Part shown: piece by piece, positions 26,851 to 37,376 of the stretch
Layout: each line of letters starts with the position of its first letter
How positions within the stretch are numbered: position 1 is the first letter of the stretch
Origin: an uncultured Candidatus Thioglobus sp.
GTDB taxonomy: Bacteria > Pseudomonadota > Gammaproteobacteria > PS1 > Pseudothioglobaceae
Reading direction: 5' to 3'
Length of the DNA stretch: 37,503 bases
Assembly: GCA_900180385.1 (NCBI GenBank)
Contig: FXLX01000016.1
Location: 1 to 37,503 of the forward strand
Program-made: the position numbers and the translations under genes
The notes under the pieces: generated by a model
The model's input: the letters and a program-made list of their open reading frames with translations, nothing else
Told to the model about the DNA's origin: nothing
The model's database searches: none

Positions 26851-28149
26851 TTATTTGACGCCTGATTTCTTCATTAATGACTCGTACTGATTTGACATTA
26901 AATGAGACTGGGCTTGCGCGATAAAATCCATCACCACTACGACGATGATTAGTAAACTGGTACCGCCAAAGTAAAATGGCACGTTCCAATATAAAATTAA
27001 AAATTCTGGCAACAAACATACGGCAGTAATATAAAGCGCGCCTGATGCTGTTAATCTAGACATAACTGAATCAATATAGTCGGCTGAATGTTTACCCGGA
27101 CGAATGCCCGGAATAAATCCACCCGACTTACGTAAATTATCAGCCGTGTCTTTTGAGTCAAATGTTAGCGCTGTGTAGAAGAATGTAAAGAACACAATTG
27201 CTAAACCATAAAATAGGACGTATAACGGCTGACCCGGAGAAATGCTTGCTGTAATATCAGCCAACCACCCCATGCCTTCAGTTTGTGAAAACCAGCCACC
27301 CAAACTTGCAGGGAATAAAATTATAGAAGAGGCAAAGATCGGTGGAATTACACCAGCCATATTAATCTTTAATGGCAAGTATGAACTTTGACCACCGACC
27401 ATCTTACGGCCCTGCTGACGCTTGGCGTAATTAACCGTAATACGGCGCTGCCCTCGTTCCATAAAGACAACAAATGCCGTTACTAATAGGGTCATAGCCA
27501 ATAGAATTACTACCAGGATAACGGTCAATTCACCTGTTGACACTAGCGATAGTGTCGAGCCAAATGCCGAAGGTAGGCCAGAAACAATACCAGCAAAAAT
27601 GATCATTGAGATACCATTGCCAATACCTTTTTCTGTAATTTGCTCACCCAGCCACATTAAGAACAATGTGCCTGTTGTTAAGGTTACCACTGTTACCATG
27701 CTAAATGTTAGGCCACTTTGAGTTACCAATGCAACGCCACCAGCACTTTGTGACTGCAAAGCAATAGAGATACCATAAGACTGGAATAGCGCAAGCACTA
27801 CCGTACCCATACGAGTGTACTGTGTAATTTTACGTTTACCAGTTTCACCTTCTTTCTTTAACTGCTCCAACTTCGGCACTACTGAGGTCATCAGCGTGAT
27901 AATAATAGAGGCAGAAATATAAGGCATAATGCCTAAGGTAAAGATTGATAAACGCTCCAATGCACCACCTGAGAACATATTAAACATATCCAAAATTGTG
28001 CCTTGCTGATCCTGCACCAAAGACGCTAATGCAGCGCTTGAAATAAATGGAATAGTAATATGCGTGCCTAATCTAAAAACGATTAACGCACCCAATAAAA
28101 AGAGGATGCGTTTAGATAAGTCTTGAGAAAGTCCTAAAGGTTGTGACAT
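26851..28149 (-). CDS. secY: Preprotein translocase subunit SecY
   Basis: 432 residues (E. coli 443), about ten membrane helices, forming the protein-conducting channel of the inner membrane with SecE and SecG. Visible landmarks: [11 protein letters not shown] plug region, [29 protein letters not shown], a [17 protein letters not shown] helix, and ERGQRRI in the cytoplasmic loop. The C-terminus is MKKSGVK. Lies 4 bases after rplO. Confidence 0.98.
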   Translation of the reverse strand: MSQPLGLSQDLSKRILFLLGALIVFRLGTHITIPFISSAALASLVQDQQGTILDMFNMFSGGALERLSIFTLGIMPYISASIIITLMTSVVPKLEQLKKEGETGKRKITQYTRMGTVVLALFQSYGISIALQSQSAGGVALVTQSGLTFSMVTVVTLTTGTLFLMWLGEQITEKGIGNGISMIIFAGIVSGLPSAFGSTLSLVSTGELTVILVVILLAMTLLVTAFVVFMERGQRRITVNYAKRQQGRKMVGGQSSYLPLKINMAGVIPPIFASSIILFPASLGGWFSQTEGMGWLADITASISPGQPLYVLFYGLAIVFFTFFYTALTFDSKDTADNLRKSGGFIPGIRPGKHSADYIDSVMSRLTASGALYITAVCLLPEFLILYWNVPFYFGGTSLLIIVVVVMDFIAQAQSHLMSNQYESLMKKSGVK

Positions 28150-28153
28150 AGTA

Positions 28154-28588
28154 TTATTCTGCTACAGAGCCTTTAGCTGCTTCAATAGCAACTTTAGCAC
28201 CTTTAGTGGCCTTCATACCAATCAAAGTAACTGGGCGATTAATCTCACCTGACAACATTACTTTAACACGCTTGATGTTCTTAGTAATTAAGTTGTGTTG
28301 CTTTAATACGTCAACTGTAATTTCATTCTCAGTAAGCTTATCAATTTCAGATAACGTCACTTGAGAAGTAATGATAGAAACTCTTGAAGAGAAGCCAACC
28401 TTTGGAAGACGACGCTGTAAAGGCATTTGACCACCTTCAAAACCTACTTTAGTAGAGCCACCAGTACGTGATTTTTGACCCTTATGACCACGGCCACAAG
28501 TTTTACCAAAACCACAACCAATGCCACGGCCTACGCGTTTTCTTGATCTCTTTTCACCTTCATTCGGTGCTAATGTATTTAAAAACAT
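28154..28588 (-). CDS. rplO: 50S ribosomal protein L15
   Basis: 144 residues, the same as E. coli. Gly/Arg-rich N-terminal extension ([21 protein letters not shown]) and the globular C-terminal part with [18 protein letters not shown]. 4 bases after rpmD. Confidence 0.98.
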   Translation of the reverse strand: MFLNTLAPNEGEKRSRKRVGRGIGCGFGKTCGRGHKGQKSRTGGSTKVGFEGGQMPLQRRLPKVGFSSRVSIITSQVTLSEIDKLTENEITVDVLKQHNLITKNIKRVKVMLSGEINRPVTLIGMKATKGAKVAIEAAKGSVAE

Positions 28589-28592
28589 GATC

Positions 28593-28811
28593 TTAATCCT
28601 CTACTTTTAATAGGTATGCAACCTTGTTAATCATGCCTCTAACTGATGGCGTATTTTCAAGTGTTACTGTATGGTTAATTCTTTTTAAGCCTAAGCCTGT
28701 TATTGTCGCACGATGCGAAGGTAAGCGACCAAAATAGCTCTTTAATAGTGTTACCGTTACTGTGCTCTTTTTAGCTGGCGCTTTTTTAACTACTTTCTTT
28801 TCATCAGTCAT
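28593..28811 (-). CDS. rpmD: 50S ribosomal protein L30, with N-terminal extension
   Basis: 72 residues against 59 in E. coli. The core [21 protein letters not shown] to the end is canonical L30. The first 16 residues are a Lys/Ala-rich addition ([11 protein letters not shown]). The ATG overlaps the rpsE stop by one base, so the longer start is well supported by the coupling, and no alternative ATG lies at the core start. Confidence 0.95.
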   Translation of the reverse strand: MTDEKKVVKKAPAKKSTVTVTLLKSYFGRLPSHRATITGLGLKRINHTVTLENTPSVRGMINKVAYLLKVED

Positions 28812-29326
28812 TATGCTTCTCCAGTAATTTGCTCAACAGTTTTGCCACGTTTAGCAGCGACCGTTGAAGGAGATGACATTGAAGTCAAACCTTCGATCGT
28901 AGCACGAACAACACTGATTGGGTTACGTGTACCGTTACATTTAGCAAGGATATCATGAACACCAACCGCTTCAAGAACACTACGCATTGGGCCGCCAGCA
29001 ATAACGCCAGTACCTTCAGATGCAGGCTGCATGTAAACTTTTGCAGCGCCAACATTTGATGTAATTGGATAATGTAGTGTGCCGTTAACCAATGGTACTA
29101 ATTTCATCGCTTTACGCGCCTTGTCCATTGCTTTTTGGATTGCTGCAGGAACTTCACGAGCTTTACCCGTACCGTAACCTACTTTACCCTTGCCATCACC
29201 AACAACAACTAGTGCTGAGAAACCAAAGATACGTCCGCCTTTAACTACTTTTACAACACGACGGATATTAACTAATTTTTCAATGTAATCGTTGTCGTCG
29301 TTATTATTATTTTTATATTCAGCCAT
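28811..29326 (-). CDS. rpsE: 30S ribosomal protein S5
   Basis: 171 residues (E. coli 167). [20 protein letters not shown] and [20 protein letters not shown] of the N-terminal dsRNA-binding domain, then [19 protein letters not shown]. Contributes to decoding accuracy and mRNA helicase activity. Overlaps rpmD by one base. Confidence 0.98.
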   Translation of the reverse strand: MAEYKNNNNDDNDYIEKLVNIRRVVKVVKGGRIFGFSALVVVGDGKGKVGYGTGKAREVPAAIQKAMDKARKAMKLVPLVNGTLHYPITSNVGAAKVYMQPASEGTGVIAGGPMRSVLEAVGVHDILAKCNGTRNPISVVRATIEGLTSMSSPSTVAAKRGKTVEQITGEA

Positions 29327-29366
29327 TCTTGTCGCCTTTTAATATTGTCTTAGTTGAGGGTAGAGA

Positions 29367-29714
29367 TTAGAACTCTAATCCACCTTCTCTTGCTGCATCT
29401 GCCAATGCTTTGATACGACCATGGTATTTGAAACCAGAACGATCAAAAGCTACCTTAATTACCTTAGCCTTTTTAGCAGCTTTAGCGATTTCAGTACCAA
29501 TTGAGGTTGCTGCATCAATATTGCCGCCGTTTTTAGATTTGCTAGCTAGCGTTGAAGCTGATGCTAAAGTCTTTGTGCCACAGCTACTGATGATCTGTGC
29601 ATATATATGTACAGAAGTTTTGTGGACACATAAACGAGCAGTATCTTTACTAGCGTGCTTAGCTCTAAATTTTGTTGCTCTTCTTAAACGAGCTTCTTTT
29701 TTTGTAAGTTTCAT
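29367..29714 (-). CDS. rplR: 50S ribosomal protein L18
   Basis: 115 residues (E. coli 117). [16 protein letters not shown] and the C-terminal [26 protein letters not shown] are typical. Binds 5S rRNA with L5 and L25. 17 bases after rplF; a 40-base gap follows before rpsE. Confidence 0.98.
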   Translation of the reverse strand: MKLTKKEARLRRATKFRAKHASKDTARLCVHKTSVHIYAQIISSCGTKTLASASTLASKSKNGGNIDAATSIGTEIAKAAKKAKVIKVAFDRSGFKYHGRIKALADAAREGGLEF

Positions 29715-29731
29715 TTTGAATACCTAATCAA

Positions 29732-30277
29732 TTATTTCTTCTTAGCTTCTTTACGAACAACATGCTCATCCGTGTAACGAACACCTTTGCCTTTATAAGG
29801 CTCTGGTGGACGGAAAGCTCTAATTTCAGCCGCCACTTGGCCTACTGTCTGTTTGTTCATACCTTTAACAACAATCTCAGTTTGAGAAGGTGTTTCAACG
29901 GTAATTCCTTCTGGCAATGCGTAAACTATCGGATGAGAAAAACCTAATGTTAAATCTAATGCTTTACCCATTGCCTTAGCACGGTAACCAACACCAATTA
30001 AACTTAATTTCTTTTCCCAACCCACTGATACACCTTGAATAAGGTTTGCAGTATTAGCTCTTGCAGTGCCTGCTTGAGCCCAAGCACTTTTAATTGCTTT
30101 TTTCTCAAGTTTGATAATATCAAAGGTAATAACATTGTCATTTATTTGAATATCAACCGTATGGTGTACATCCATTGATAATTGACCTAACTTACCTTTA
30201 ACTGTCATTACTGAACCAGCCATAGATACTTCAGTACCACTTTCAATAGTAATTGGTGATTTTGCTACTCTAGACAT
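29732..30277 (-). CDS. rplF: 50S ribosomal protein L6
   Basis: 181 residues (E. coli 177). Two similar alpha-beta domains; [18 protein letters not shown] and the C-terminal [18 protein letters not shown] are diagnostic. Located near the factor-binding site of the 50S subunit. 15 bases after rpsH. Confidence 0.98.
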   Translation of the reverse strand: MSRVAKSPITIESGTEVSMAGSVMTVKGKLGQLSMDVHHTVDIQINDNVITFDIIKLEKKAIKSAWAQAGTARANTANLIQGVSVGWEKKLSLIGVGYRAKAMGKALDLTLGFSHPIVYALPEGITVETPSQTEIVVKGMNKQTVGQVAAEIRAFRPPEPYKGKGVRYTDEHVVRKEAKKK

Positions 30278-30292
30278 ATAATATCTCCTAAA

Positions 30293-30688
30293 TTAGTAAA
30301 TGCTACACAAAACTTCACCACCCACATTTTGGGCTGATGCAGATTGTCCAGTCATCACACCCTTAGGTGTAGAAACAATAACAATACCTAAACCATTCAT
30401 TACACTTGGCATTTCAGTACTAGAAACATATACCCTTAAACTAGGCTTAGAGATACGCTTTAACACTTCAATTACCGGCTTATTTTCATAGTACTTAAGC
30501 TTGATTGATAATGTTTTAGCGGCTTTTTCACCTTCAACAGAAAATGACTCAATAAAACCTTCTTGCTGCATCACACTTGCGATTGCAGATTTTAAATTTG
30601 ATGCCGGGATGCTAACTTCTTTCTTCTCAACCATTTGTGCGTTGCGAATGCGCGTTAACATATCAGCGATAGGATCTGACATACTCAT
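30293..30688 (-). CDS. rpsH: 30S ribosomal protein S8
   Basis: 131 residues (E. coli 130). [18 protein letters not shown] start with an AAGGAGA ribosome site, and the C-terminal [13 protein letters not shown] block. Binds the central domain of 16S rRNA. In E. coli it represses the spc operon at rplE; whether this holds here cannot be seen. Confidence 0.98.
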   Translation of the reverse strand: MSMSDPIADMLTRIRNAQMVEKKEVSIPASNLKSAIASVMQQEGFIESFSVEGEKAAKTLSIKLKYYENKPVIEVLKRISKPSLRVYVSSTEMPSVMNGLGIVIVSTPKGVMTGQSASAQNVGGEVLCSIY

Positions 30689-30699
30689 ATTATTTCTCC

Positions 30700-31005
30700 T
30701 TACCAGCTTGCTTTAGATAAACCTGGAACTTCACCATTCATAGTGCGTTCTCTTAGTTTAGTTCTAGACAAACCAAACTTACGGTAAAAACCATGTGGAC
30801 GACCAGTCAAACCACAACGACTACGTTGACGAGTTGGTGATGCATCACGTGGAAGTGCTTGCAACTTAATAATTGCTTGAAAACGTTCTTCATCAGAAGC
30901 GGTCACACTCTTAATAATTTTCTTCAATTCAAGACGCTTAACTTTGTATTTTTCAACAAGCTTTGTGCGTTTGATATCTCTATTTATCATAGACTTTTTA
31001 GCCAT
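30700..31005 (-). CDS. rpsN: 30S ribosomal protein S14
   Basis: 101 residues from [15 protein letters not shown], the same length as E. coli S14. The frame is open 32 codons further, but that extension overlaps the end of rplE and has no family match. The C-terminal half has [20 protein letters not shown]. The paired zinc cysteines of the short S14 type are absent, so this is the zinc-free form. 4 bases after rplE. Confidence 0.97.
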   Translation of the reverse strand: MAKKSMINRDIKRTKLVEKYKVKRLELKKIIKSVTASDEERFQAIIKLQALPRDASPTRQRSRCGLTGRPHGFYRKFGLSRTKLRERTMNGEVPGLSKASW

Positions 31006-31009
31006 TTTC

Positions 31010-31549
31010 TTATCCTTTAAATGGGAATTTAAACATTGCCAATAGTTTCTTAGCGTCATCATTAGAAGCAGCTGAAGTCGTGATTGCAATATCCATGCCA
31101 CGAGTTCTAGTTACTTTTTCAAAATCGATTTCAGCAAAAGTGATTTGCTCAGTAATACCCATGTTGTAGTTACCACGACCATCAAAAGATGTCGCTTTCA
31201 AACCACGGAAATCACGGATACGAGGAATAGCAACGTTAACTAAACGATCAAGGAATTCATACATCTTTTCCTTACGTAAAGTAACTTTACAACCAATTGC
31301 GTTGCCTTCTCTAATTTTAAAACTTGCAACTGATTTACGAGCATTACAGGTTAAAGGCTTTTGACCAGCAATAAGACCCATCTCCTCTAATGCACTTTGC
31401 AACACTTTTTTATCACCTAAAGCACTACCAAGACCCATATTAATGGTGATCTTTTCAATTTTTGGTACTGCCATTGGGTTAGAAAGTCCAAGCTCTTTTT
31501 GTAGGGCTGGCTTAATAACGTTTGTATATTCTTCTTGTAATCTAGACAC
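31010..31549 (-). CDS. rplE: 50S ribosomal protein L5
   Basis: 179 residues, identical in length to E. coli L5. [38 protein letters not shown] and [17 protein letters not shown] are family blocks. Binds 5S rRNA and contacts P-site tRNA. 20 bases after rplX. Confidence 0.98.
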   Translation of the reverse strand: MSRLQEEYTNVIKPALQKELGLSNPMAVPKIEKITINMGLGSALGDKKVLQSALEEMGLIAGQKPLTCNARKSVASFKIREGNAIGCKVTLRKEKMYEFLDRLVNVAIPRIRDFRGLKATSFDGRGNYNMGITEQITFAEIDFEKVTRTRGMDIAITTSAASNDDAKKLLAMFKFPFKG

Positions 31550-31569
31550 GGTTTATTTCCTTAACTTGC

Positions 31570-31881
31570 TCAAACGATTGAATCGCCGTTTGATTTAAAA
31601 AATCTTTCCTTTTTGCCGTCTTTGTCAGTACGAATACCAACTCTATCAGCTTTATTTGTTTTTGGGTTTAGAATCGCAACATTTGAAACAGCCAAAGGCA
31701 TTTCAGTGTCAACAATACCACCTGTAACACCCGCATTTGGGTTTGGCTTAACATGCTTTTTAGCGATGTTCTTACCTTCAACAATAACTTTGTTATCTAA
31801 CACTTTAGTAATCGTACCAGTAGAACCTTTGTCCTTACCGGCAATGATGATTACTTCATCGTTCATTTTAATTTTTTGCAT
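31570..31881 (-). CDS. rplX: 50S ribosomal protein L24
   Basis: 103 residues (E. coli 104). KOW motif [19 protein letters not shown] at the N-terminus, then a [20 protein letters not shown] block. Early 23S rRNA assembly initiator. Overlaps the rplN stop by one base. Confidence 0.98.
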   Translation of the reverse strand: MQKIKMNDEVIIIAGKDKGSTGTITKVLDNKVIVEGKNIAKKHVKPNPNAGVTGGIVDTEMPLAVSNVAILNPKTNKADRVGIRTDKDGKKERFFKSNGDSIV

Positions 31882-32249
31882 TATAGAACCTCAGGAGCTA
31901 AAGACACAATTTTCATGAATTTCTTATTACGTAATTCACGAGTAACAGGGCCAAAGATACGAGTTCCTACTGGCTCAAGTTTTGTATTTAATAATACAAT
32001 TGCATTGTTATCAAAACGAATACGTGACCCATCAGCGCGACGAACACCATGAGCTGTACGAACTACAACCGCATCATATACATCACCTTTCTTAACCTTA
32101 CCACGTGGAGATGCTTCTTTAATACTTACCTTGATAACGTCACCGATACCAGCGTAACGACGCTTAGAACCACCTAAAACTTTAATACACATAGCCTTTA
32201 CACCACCACTGTTATCAGCAACGAAAAGTTTTGTTTGCATTTGAATCAT
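31881..32249 (-). CDS. rplN: 50S ribosomal protein L14
   Basis: 122 residues (E. coli 123). [20 protein letters not shown] start, [17 protein letters not shown] signature, and the C-terminal [12 protein letters not shown]. Sits at the subunit interface. First gene of the spc operon in the E. coli layout; the 24-base gap to rpsQ shows no obvious promoter. Confidence 0.98.
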   Translation of the reverse strand: MIQMQTKLFVADNSGGVKAMCIKVLGGSKRRYAGIGDVIKVSIKEASPRGKVKKGDVYDAVVVRTAHGVRRADGSRIRFDNNAIVLLNTKLEPVGTRIFGPVTRELRNKKFMKIVSLAPEVL

Positions 32250-32273
32250 GTCTTGCTCTCTTTAAATTTGATA

Positions 32274-32540
32274 TTAATCAATTGAAACTGATCTCTCAAC
32301 CACTTCAAGTAACGCCCAATGCTTGGTTTTTGAAAACGGCTTAGATTCCACCACTCTCACTGTATCGCCCATTGAGCATTCGTTCTTTTCATCATGAGCG
32401 TGAACTTTAGTACTACGCTTGATGTATTTCTTGTAAATAGGGTGTCTAACTTTGCGTTCAATTAGAACAGCAATCGTCTTATCACGACCAGCACTTACAA
32501 CCGTACCTGTTAGTACGCGTTCTACTTTATTATCACTCAT
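32274..32540 (-). CDS. rpsQ: 30S ribosomal protein S17
   Basis: 88 residues (E. coli 84). [20 protein letters not shown] and [13 protein letters not shown] of the OB fold are clear. Primary binder of 16S rRNA. Its start overlaps the rpmC stop by four bases. Last gene of the S10 operon in the E. coli layout. Confidence 0.98.
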   Translation of the reverse strand: MSDNKVERVLTGTVVSAGRDKTIAVLIERKVRHPIYKKYIKRSTKVHAHDEKNECSMGDTVRVVESKPFSKTKHWALLEVVERSVSID

Positions 32541-32725
32541 GCTTGTTTCTCTTTAATAATAGTTTTAACTTGTGCAATAGATCTCTTAGTTTTACCTAAT
32601 TTAGAGTTATCATCTAATTGCGCACTACGGTGCTGCATACGCAACTCAAAGTGTTCTTTCAAAAGCGTCATTAACGTTTCGTTTAGTGTTGAGATATCTT
32701 GATCTCTTAATGCTTTAATATCCAT
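32537..32725 (-). CDS. rpmC: 50S ribosomal protein L29
   Basis: 62 residues (E. coli 63), a two-helix protein next to the exit tunnel. The [20 protein letters not shown] stretch and the C-terminal [14 protein letters not shown] are typical. Coupled to rplP (one-base overlap) and rpsQ (four-base overlap). Confidence 0.97.
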   Translation of the reverse strand: MDIKALRDQDISTLNETLMTLLKEHFELRMQHRSAQLDDNSKLGKTKRSIAQVKTIIKEKQA

Positions 32726-33135
32726 TACATTATCGTCCTTTTAACAATCTTAGTGCTTACAGGTAGTTTTGCTGCTGCTAGCTTAAATGCTTCAATAGCA
32801 ACCTCTTCATCAACACCTTGCATTTCAAATAACATTTGACCTGGTTTAATTTGCGCTACCCAATACTCAACACTACCCTTACCTTTACCCATTCGAACTT
32901 CTAATGGTTTTTTAGTAATTGGCTTGTCCGGGAATACACGAATCCAAATCTTGCCTTGACGCTTGACGTGACGAGTCATTGCACGACGTGCAGACTCAAT
33001 CTGTCTTGCAGTCATACGACATCTGCCAACAGCTTGAAGGCCAATTTCACCAAAACTAACCTTATGGCCAGTTGCTAGACCGCGATTACGGCCTTTCATC
33101 ATTTTTCTAAATTTTGTACGTTTAGGTTGTAACAT
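32725..33135 (-). CDS. rplP: 50S ribosomal protein L16
   Basis: 136 residues, the same as E. coli. [19 protein letters not shown] start, [19 protein letters not shown] and [14 protein letters not shown] motifs. Helps position A-site tRNA. 13 bases after rpsC. Confidence 0.98.
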   Translation of the reverse strand: MLQPKRTKFRKMMKGRNRGLATGHKVSFGEIGLQAVGRCRMTARQIESARRAMTRHVKRQGKIWIRVFPDKPITKKPLEVRMGKGKGSVEYWVAQIKPGQMLFEMQGVDEEVAIEAFKLAAAKLPVSTKIVKRTIM

Positions 33136-33148
33136 TTCTCAATCCTTA

Positions 33149-33841
33149 TTACTTCTTACCGATTTGATTTGTAGCACCTCGACGAGCAACCTCATCTAAT
33201 GTACCTTTCTTATGGTCAAGAATTTCACCCTTAAAGATCCAAACTTTAATACCAATCACACCATACTGAGTGTTTGCACCATAACTGGCATAATCAACAT
33301 CAGCTCTAAATGTGTGTAATGGAACACGACCTTCACGGTACCATTCTGAACGAGCAATTTCTGCACCATTCAAACGACCACCAACCATAACTTTAATACC
33401 TTGAGCGCCTAGACGTGTTGCATTACCTAATACACGCTTAACTGCACGACGATACATAACACGTTTTTCTAATTGTTGAGCGATATTCTCAGCAACCAAA
33501 CGCGCATCTAGCTCTGGCTTTTTAATTTCTTCAATATTAATATGAACTGGAATACCCATCATTTTAGAAACAGTTACTTTTAACTGTTCAATGTCGGCAC
33601 CCTTCTTACCAATAACAATACCTGGGCGAGCTGTATGAATTGTCACCTTAGCGTTATTTGCTAGGCGCTCAATTTGTACACGACTTACCGAAGCAGAGCT
33701 TAATTTCTCGAATAAGAAATCTCTTACTGCAATATCAGATAATAAAAATTTTGGGTAATCTTGAGAATTGGCATACCATTTTGAATCCCAATCTTTAACA
33801 ATACCTAATCTAATACCTTTTGGATTTACTTTTTGACCCAT
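33149..33841 (-). CDS. rpsC: 30S ribosomal protein S3
   Basis: 230 residues (E. coli 233). [20 protein letters not shown] start, a KH domain with [16 protein letters not shown], and the C-terminal domain with [20 protein letters not shown]. Lines the mRNA entry tunnel. 7 bases after rplV. Confidence 0.98.
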   Translation of the reverse strand: MGQKVNPKGIRLGIVKDWDSKWYANSQDYPKFLLSDIAVRDFLFEKLSSASVSRVQIERLANNAKVTIHTARPGIVIGKKGADIEQLKVTVSKMMGIPVHINIEEIKKPELDARLVAENIAQQLEKRVMYRRAVKRVLGNATRLGAQGIKVMVGGRLNGAEIARSEWYREGRVPLHTFRADVDYASYGANTQYGVIGIKVWIFKGEILDHKKGTLDEVARRGATNQIGKK

Positions 33842-33848
33842 ATTAAAC

Positions 33849-34181
33849 CTACTTGCTTACGCCAACAGTAATGTGGCTTGTTCTTTTTAAAATTCTGTTT
33901 GCACGACCTTTAGCTCTAGGACGAATTCTCTTCATCGTTGAACCAGCGTCAATGTAAACACTACTTACTTTTAACTCATCAATATCAAGACCATCATTAT
34001 GTTCAGCATTAGAAATAGCTGAATTTAATACTTTCTTAAGTAATTTTGCAGCTCCTTTATTGCTAAAAGATAGAATGTTCAATGCATCTTCAACAGATCT
34101 ATTACGAATCTGATCTGCAACTAGTCTCACCTTAAAAGGCGAGCCCTTTGCATATTTGTGTATAGCTTTAACTTCTTTCAT
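33849..34181 (-). CDS. rplV: 50S ribosomal protein L22
   Basis: 110 residues from the ATG at 34181, the same as E. coli. A GTG three codons upstream (34190) is also in frame, but the TAGGTGA ribosome site overlaps it and is well placed for the [19 protein letters not shown] and [20 protein letters not shown] are family signatures; the long loop of L22 lines the exit tunnel. Confidence 0.97.
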   Translation of the reverse strand: MKEVKAIHKYAKGSPFKVRLVADQIRNRSVEDALNILSFSNKGAAKLLKKVLNSAISNAEHNDGLDIDELKVSSVYIDAGSTMKRIRPRAKGRANRILKRTSHITVGVSK

Positions 34182-34195
34182 GTTATTCACCTATA

Positions 34196-34462
34196 TTATT
34201 TACGGTCAGCCGTGTGACCAGTAAAAGTTCTAGTTAAAGCAAATTCACCTAACTTATGACCAATCATTTGTTCTGTAATAGATACAGGAACATGTGCTCT
34301 GCCGTTATGAACTGCAATTGTTAAACCAATCATCTCAGGTACGATTACTGAGCGACGAGACCAAGTTTTAATTGGTTTTCTGTCGTTGTTTTCTTGAGCA
34401 GTTAAAACTTTTTTAATTAAATGCTCGTCAACAAATGGTCCTTTTCTTAATGATCTAGCCAT
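34196..34462 (-). CDS. rpsS: 30S ribosomal protein S19
   Basis: 88 residues (E. coli 92). [18 protein letters not shown] start, [16 protein letters not shown] and [14 protein letters not shown] blocks. Forms a complex with S13 in the 30S head. 2 bases after rplB. Confidence 0.98.
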   Translation of the reverse strand: MARSLRKGPFVDEHLIKKVLTAQENNDRKPIKTWSRRSVIVPEMIGLTIAVHNGRAHVPVSITEQMIGHKLGEFALTRTFTGHTADRK

Positions 34463-34464
34463 GA

Positions 34465-35295
34465 TTAACCCTTATTTCTGCGACGTACGATAAACTTATC
34501 AGTACGCTTATTGCTACGTGTCTTATAACCTTTAGTCGGTGTACCCCAAGGAGAAACAGGATGACGACCACCACTAGTTTTACCTTCACCACCACCATGT
34601 GGGTGATCAACTGGGTTCATTACAACACCACGAACGGTTGGTCTAACACCTCTCCAGCGAGAAGCACCCGCTTTACCTAATTTTCTTAAACTGTTCTCAG
34701 ATTTAGATACTTCGCCAATAGTCGCACGACATTCAGCTAATACTTTACGAACTTCACCAGAACGTAATCTAAGTGTTACATACTTACCTTCTTTCGCAAT
34801 TAACTGCGCAGAAGTACCAGCACTACGTGCAATTTGAGCACCTTTCTTAGGTTGTAATTCAATACAATGAATCACACTACCTAAAGGAATGTTAGCCAAA
34901 AGCATAACGTTACCTGTTTGAATTGCAACCGTTGCACCTGAAACGACTGTATCGCCAGCACTTAAGCCTTTAGGTGCGATAATGTAACGACGCTCGCCGT
35001 CTGCATATAACACTAATGCAATGTTAGCACTACGGTTTGGATCATATTCCAAACGCTCTACACGTGCAGTAATATCGTCCTTATTACGTTTAAAGTCAAT
35101 AATACGGTAACGACGCTTATGGCCACCACCTTTATGACGTGTTGTAATACGACCAGCGTTATTACGTCCACTAATTCTGTTTTTGCTTTCAGTTAACGGT
35201 GCATAAGGTGCGCCTTTATGTAGCTCTTTATCTACAATACTAACTACAAATCTTCTACCTGGTGAGGTAGGTTTTCTTTTAATTACTTGTGCCAT
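34465..35295 (-). CDS. rplB: 50S ribosomal protein L2
   Basis: 276 residues (E. coli 273). [20 protein letters not shown] near the N-terminus and the highly conserved [18 protein letters not shown] in the C-terminal part close to the peptidyl-transferase centre. 12 bases after rplW. Confidence 0.98.
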   Translation of the reverse strand: MAQVIKRKPTSPGRRFVVSIVDKELHKGAPYAPLTESKNRISGRNNAGRITTRHKGGGHKRRYRIIDFKRNKDDITARVERLEYDPNRSANIALVLYADGERRYIIAPKGLSAGDTVVSGATVAIQTGNVMLLANIPLGSVIHCIELQPKKGAQIARSAGTSAQLIAKEGKYVTLRLRSGEVRKVLAECRATIGEVSKSENSLRKLGKAGASRWRGVRPTVRGVVMNPVDHPHGGGEGKTSGGRHPVSPWGTPTKGYKTRSNKRTDKFIVRRRNKG

Positions 35296-35307
35296 AATAA
35301 AATCTCT

Positions 35308-35598
35308 TTAAGATGCGCTAACGTCAATCATTTGGCCTTCAGACACTTTTACCATTGCCTTTTTCCAATTAATACGACGACCAATTTTGCCTTTAAATAC
35401 TTTCTTCTTGCCTTTAACAATTGAAGTTGTAACGTTTTCAACCGTAACGCCGAATAATAATTCTACAGCAGCCTTAACTTCCTTCTTGTTGCTATCAATA
35501 CGCACTTTAAATGCATAGTAATTTTGAGCAGACAACATAGCTGTCTTTTCAGACACGATCGGCGCCAATAAGGTTTTTAATACTTTTTCTTGATTCAT
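35308..35598 (-). CDS. rplW: 50S ribosomal protein L23
   Basis: 96 residues (E. coli 100). [14 protein letters not shown] start, [19 protein letters not shown] in the middle and [13 protein letters not shown] near the end. Docking site at the exit tunnel for trigger factor, whose gene is also in this window. Overlaps rplD by four bases. Confidence 0.98.
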   Translation of the reverse strand: MNQEKVLKTLLAPIVSEKTAMLSAQNYYAFKVRIDSNKKEVKAAVELLFGVTVENVTTSIVKGKKKVFKGKIGRRINWKKAMVKVSEGQMIDVSAS

Positions 35599-36209
35599 AA
35601 CATTGCCTCAATTTTCTTCAATGCAGCTTGCGTAACCACAACATTTTTGTAACCAATTAAGCTAACTGGGTCAATGCTTTGAGTGTCACAAACACCAACA
35701 TGGTATAAGTTACGAGCAGATAAGTATAAGTTCTCGTTCAACTCGTCTGTCATTAATAAAGCATCTGTAACATCTAGCGCTTTAAGAATGCCAGTAATAT
35801 TTTTTGTTTTTGCTTCTTTAACATCAAAATCGTTAACAACTTTTAAACGATCAGTACGTGCCAGTTCAGAAAAAATAATTGAAATTGCACCTTTGTACAT
35901 TTTCTTATTAACTTTTTGAGCATAACTACGAGGTTGCGCAGCAAATGTAACACCACCTGAACGCCAAATTGGTCCACGTGAAGTACCTGCACGAGCTCGG
36001 CCAGTACCTTTCTGGTTCCATGGCTTCTTACCACCACCACTAACTGCTGCACGATTTTTCTGAGCTTTAGAACCCTGACGTCCACCAGCCATGTAAGCTG
36101 TTGTAATTTGATGAACCAATGACTGGTTATATTCTCTTGCAAAAATAGTATCAGCTACTTCTGTCGTAGTTGACTTGTTTGTGCTTATGTTTAATACTTT
36201 TAATTTCAT
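35595..36209 (-). CDS. rplD: 50S ribosomal protein L4
   Basis: 204 residues (E. coli 201). [19 protein letters not shown] and [20 protein letters not shown] form the extended loop reaching the exit tunnel. In E. coli L4 represses the S10 operon by acting on its leader; the leader here is short (about 45 bases from the candidate promoter), so such control is unproven. 9 bases after rplC. Confidence 0.98.
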   Translation of the reverse strand: MKLKVLNISTNKSTTTEVADTIFAREYNQSLVHQITTAYMAGGRQGSKAQKNRAAVSGGGKKPWNQKGTGRARAGTSRGPIWRSGGVTFAAQPRSYAQKVNKKMYKGAISIIFSELARTDRLKVVNDFDVKEAKTKNITGILKALDVTDALLMTDELNENLYLSARNLYHVGVCDTQSIDPVSLIGYKNVVVTQAALKKIEAML

Positions 36210-36218
36210 CTTAAAACC

Positions 36219-36944
36219 TTACGCTTCTGTAGATTCTGCAGAATCATTTGCTGCATTATCTTGAATATTTTTAGTGACAATAACGTTAAGTTTGTCTTTC
36301 TTAGGTGACAATGAAACTTTAACAAAACCTGTTGTAGCGCCAGGAATTGAACCCTTAACTAAAATAACATTTTTATCACTGTCAACTTTAACAATCTCTA
36401 AACACTCTTGTGTAACTTGCTCATCACCCATGTGACCAGCCATCTTCTTACCTTTAAATACGCGACCAGGCTCTTGACACTGACCAGTAGAACCAATTGC
36501 TCTGTGAGAAACTGAGTTACCGTGTGTTGCGTCTTGCATCTGGAAGTTATGACGCTTAACACCACCCTGGAAACCTTTACCTTTAGACTGGCCAGTCACA
36601 TCAACATAGTGACCCGCACCAAACATAGATAAATCAAAACTAGTTGCATCATTAATTTCATCTGCATCGGCTCTAAATTCCCAAAGGCCTAAACCAATTT
36701 CTTGAGATGCTTTTGCATAATGACCCTTGATTGCAGCAGGTACGCGACGTACTTTAGCTTCACCTTTTTTGTTCACTTTAGCACCTGTCGTTACTTGAAC
36801 AGCGCTATAGCCGTCAACTTCAAGTGTTCTTGTTTGAACAACACGATTAGGCTCTATTTTAATAACGCTTACCGGCGTGGCAGTGCCATCGTCGTTTATT
36901 AAACGCGTCATACCTAATTTTTGTCCTACTAAACCAATTGCCAT
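36219..36944 (-). CDS. rplC: 50S ribosomal protein L3, with C-terminal extension
   Basis: 241 residues against 209 in E. coli. [20 protein letters not shown] start, [20 protein letters not shown] and [19 protein letters not shown] signatures. The extra length is mainly a tail past the VKGSIPG block (residues about 215-241, Asn/Asp/Ala/Ser-rich, ending in STEA). Early 23S assembly protein near the peptidyl-transferase centre. 33 bases after rpsJ. Confidence 0.97.
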   Translation of the reverse strand: MAIGLVGQKLGMTRLINDDGTATPVSVIKIEPNRVVQTRTLEVDGYSAVQVTTGAKVNKKGEAKVRRVPAAIKGHYAKASQEIGLGLWEFRADADEINDATSFDLSMFGAGHYVDVTGQSKGKGFQGGVKRHNFQMQDATHGNSVSHRAIGSTGQCQEPGRVFKGKKMAGHMGDEQVTQECLEIVKVDSDKNVILVKGSIPGATTGFVKVSLSPKKDKLNVIVTKNIQDNAANDSAESTEA

Positions 36945-36977
36945 GATCTTATTCCTAATTTATTTATATCTTACTGT

Positions 36978-37289
36978 CTAGTTAAGCTTAATTGCCACAT
37001 CAACACCAGCCGCTAAATCTAACTTCATTAAAGCATCTACAGTCTTATCTGTAGGGCTAATAACGTCCATTAATCTAACGTATGTTCTTAATTCGTACTG
37101 ATCTCTCGCTTTCTTGTTTACGTGAGGAGAAGTCAATACAGTGAAACGCTCTTTCTTAGTTGGAAGAGGGATTGGACCCCTAACACTAGCACCAGTACGC
37201 TTAGCTGTCTCTACAATCTCAAGCGCTGATTTATCGATTAAACGATGATCAAATGCTTTTAACTTAATTCTAATATTTTGATTGCTCAT
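36978..37289 (-). CDS. rpsJ: 30S ribosomal protein S10
   Basis: 103 residues, identical in length to E. coli S10 (NusE). [20 protein letters not shown] and [20 protein letters not shown] are family blocks. Also a transcription antitermination partner of NusB. First gene of the S10 operon. Confidence 0.98.
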   Translation of the reverse strand: MSNQNIRIKLKAFDHRLIDKSALEIVETAKRTGASVRGPIPLPTKKERFTVLTSPHVNKKARDQYELRTYVRLMDVISPTDKTVDALMKLDLAAGVDVAIKLN

Positions 37290-37341
37290 GTGTTTTTATC
37301 CTATCTGTTTGCTTTGCAAACTTCTCGTCGAAAAAGCGAAG

Positions 37342-37347
37342 ATTATA
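37342..37347 (-). promoter_or_regulatory. Probable -10 box of the S10 operon, inside a hairpin
   Basis: The minus strand reads TATAAT 53 bases before the rpsJ ATG; the -35 region is a poor match to consensus. The box lies in a CGAAGA/TCTTCG hairpin (about 37338-37361) followed on the minus strand by CTTTTT, which could also serve as the tuf terminator. Confidence 0.5.
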
Positions 37348-37376
37348 CAATAATTCTTCGACCTCTATTTAACTAT

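Noticed and set aside
31006..31101. Longer N-terminus for rpsN
   Set aside because: It lies inside the end of rplE in another frame and has no S14 similarity.
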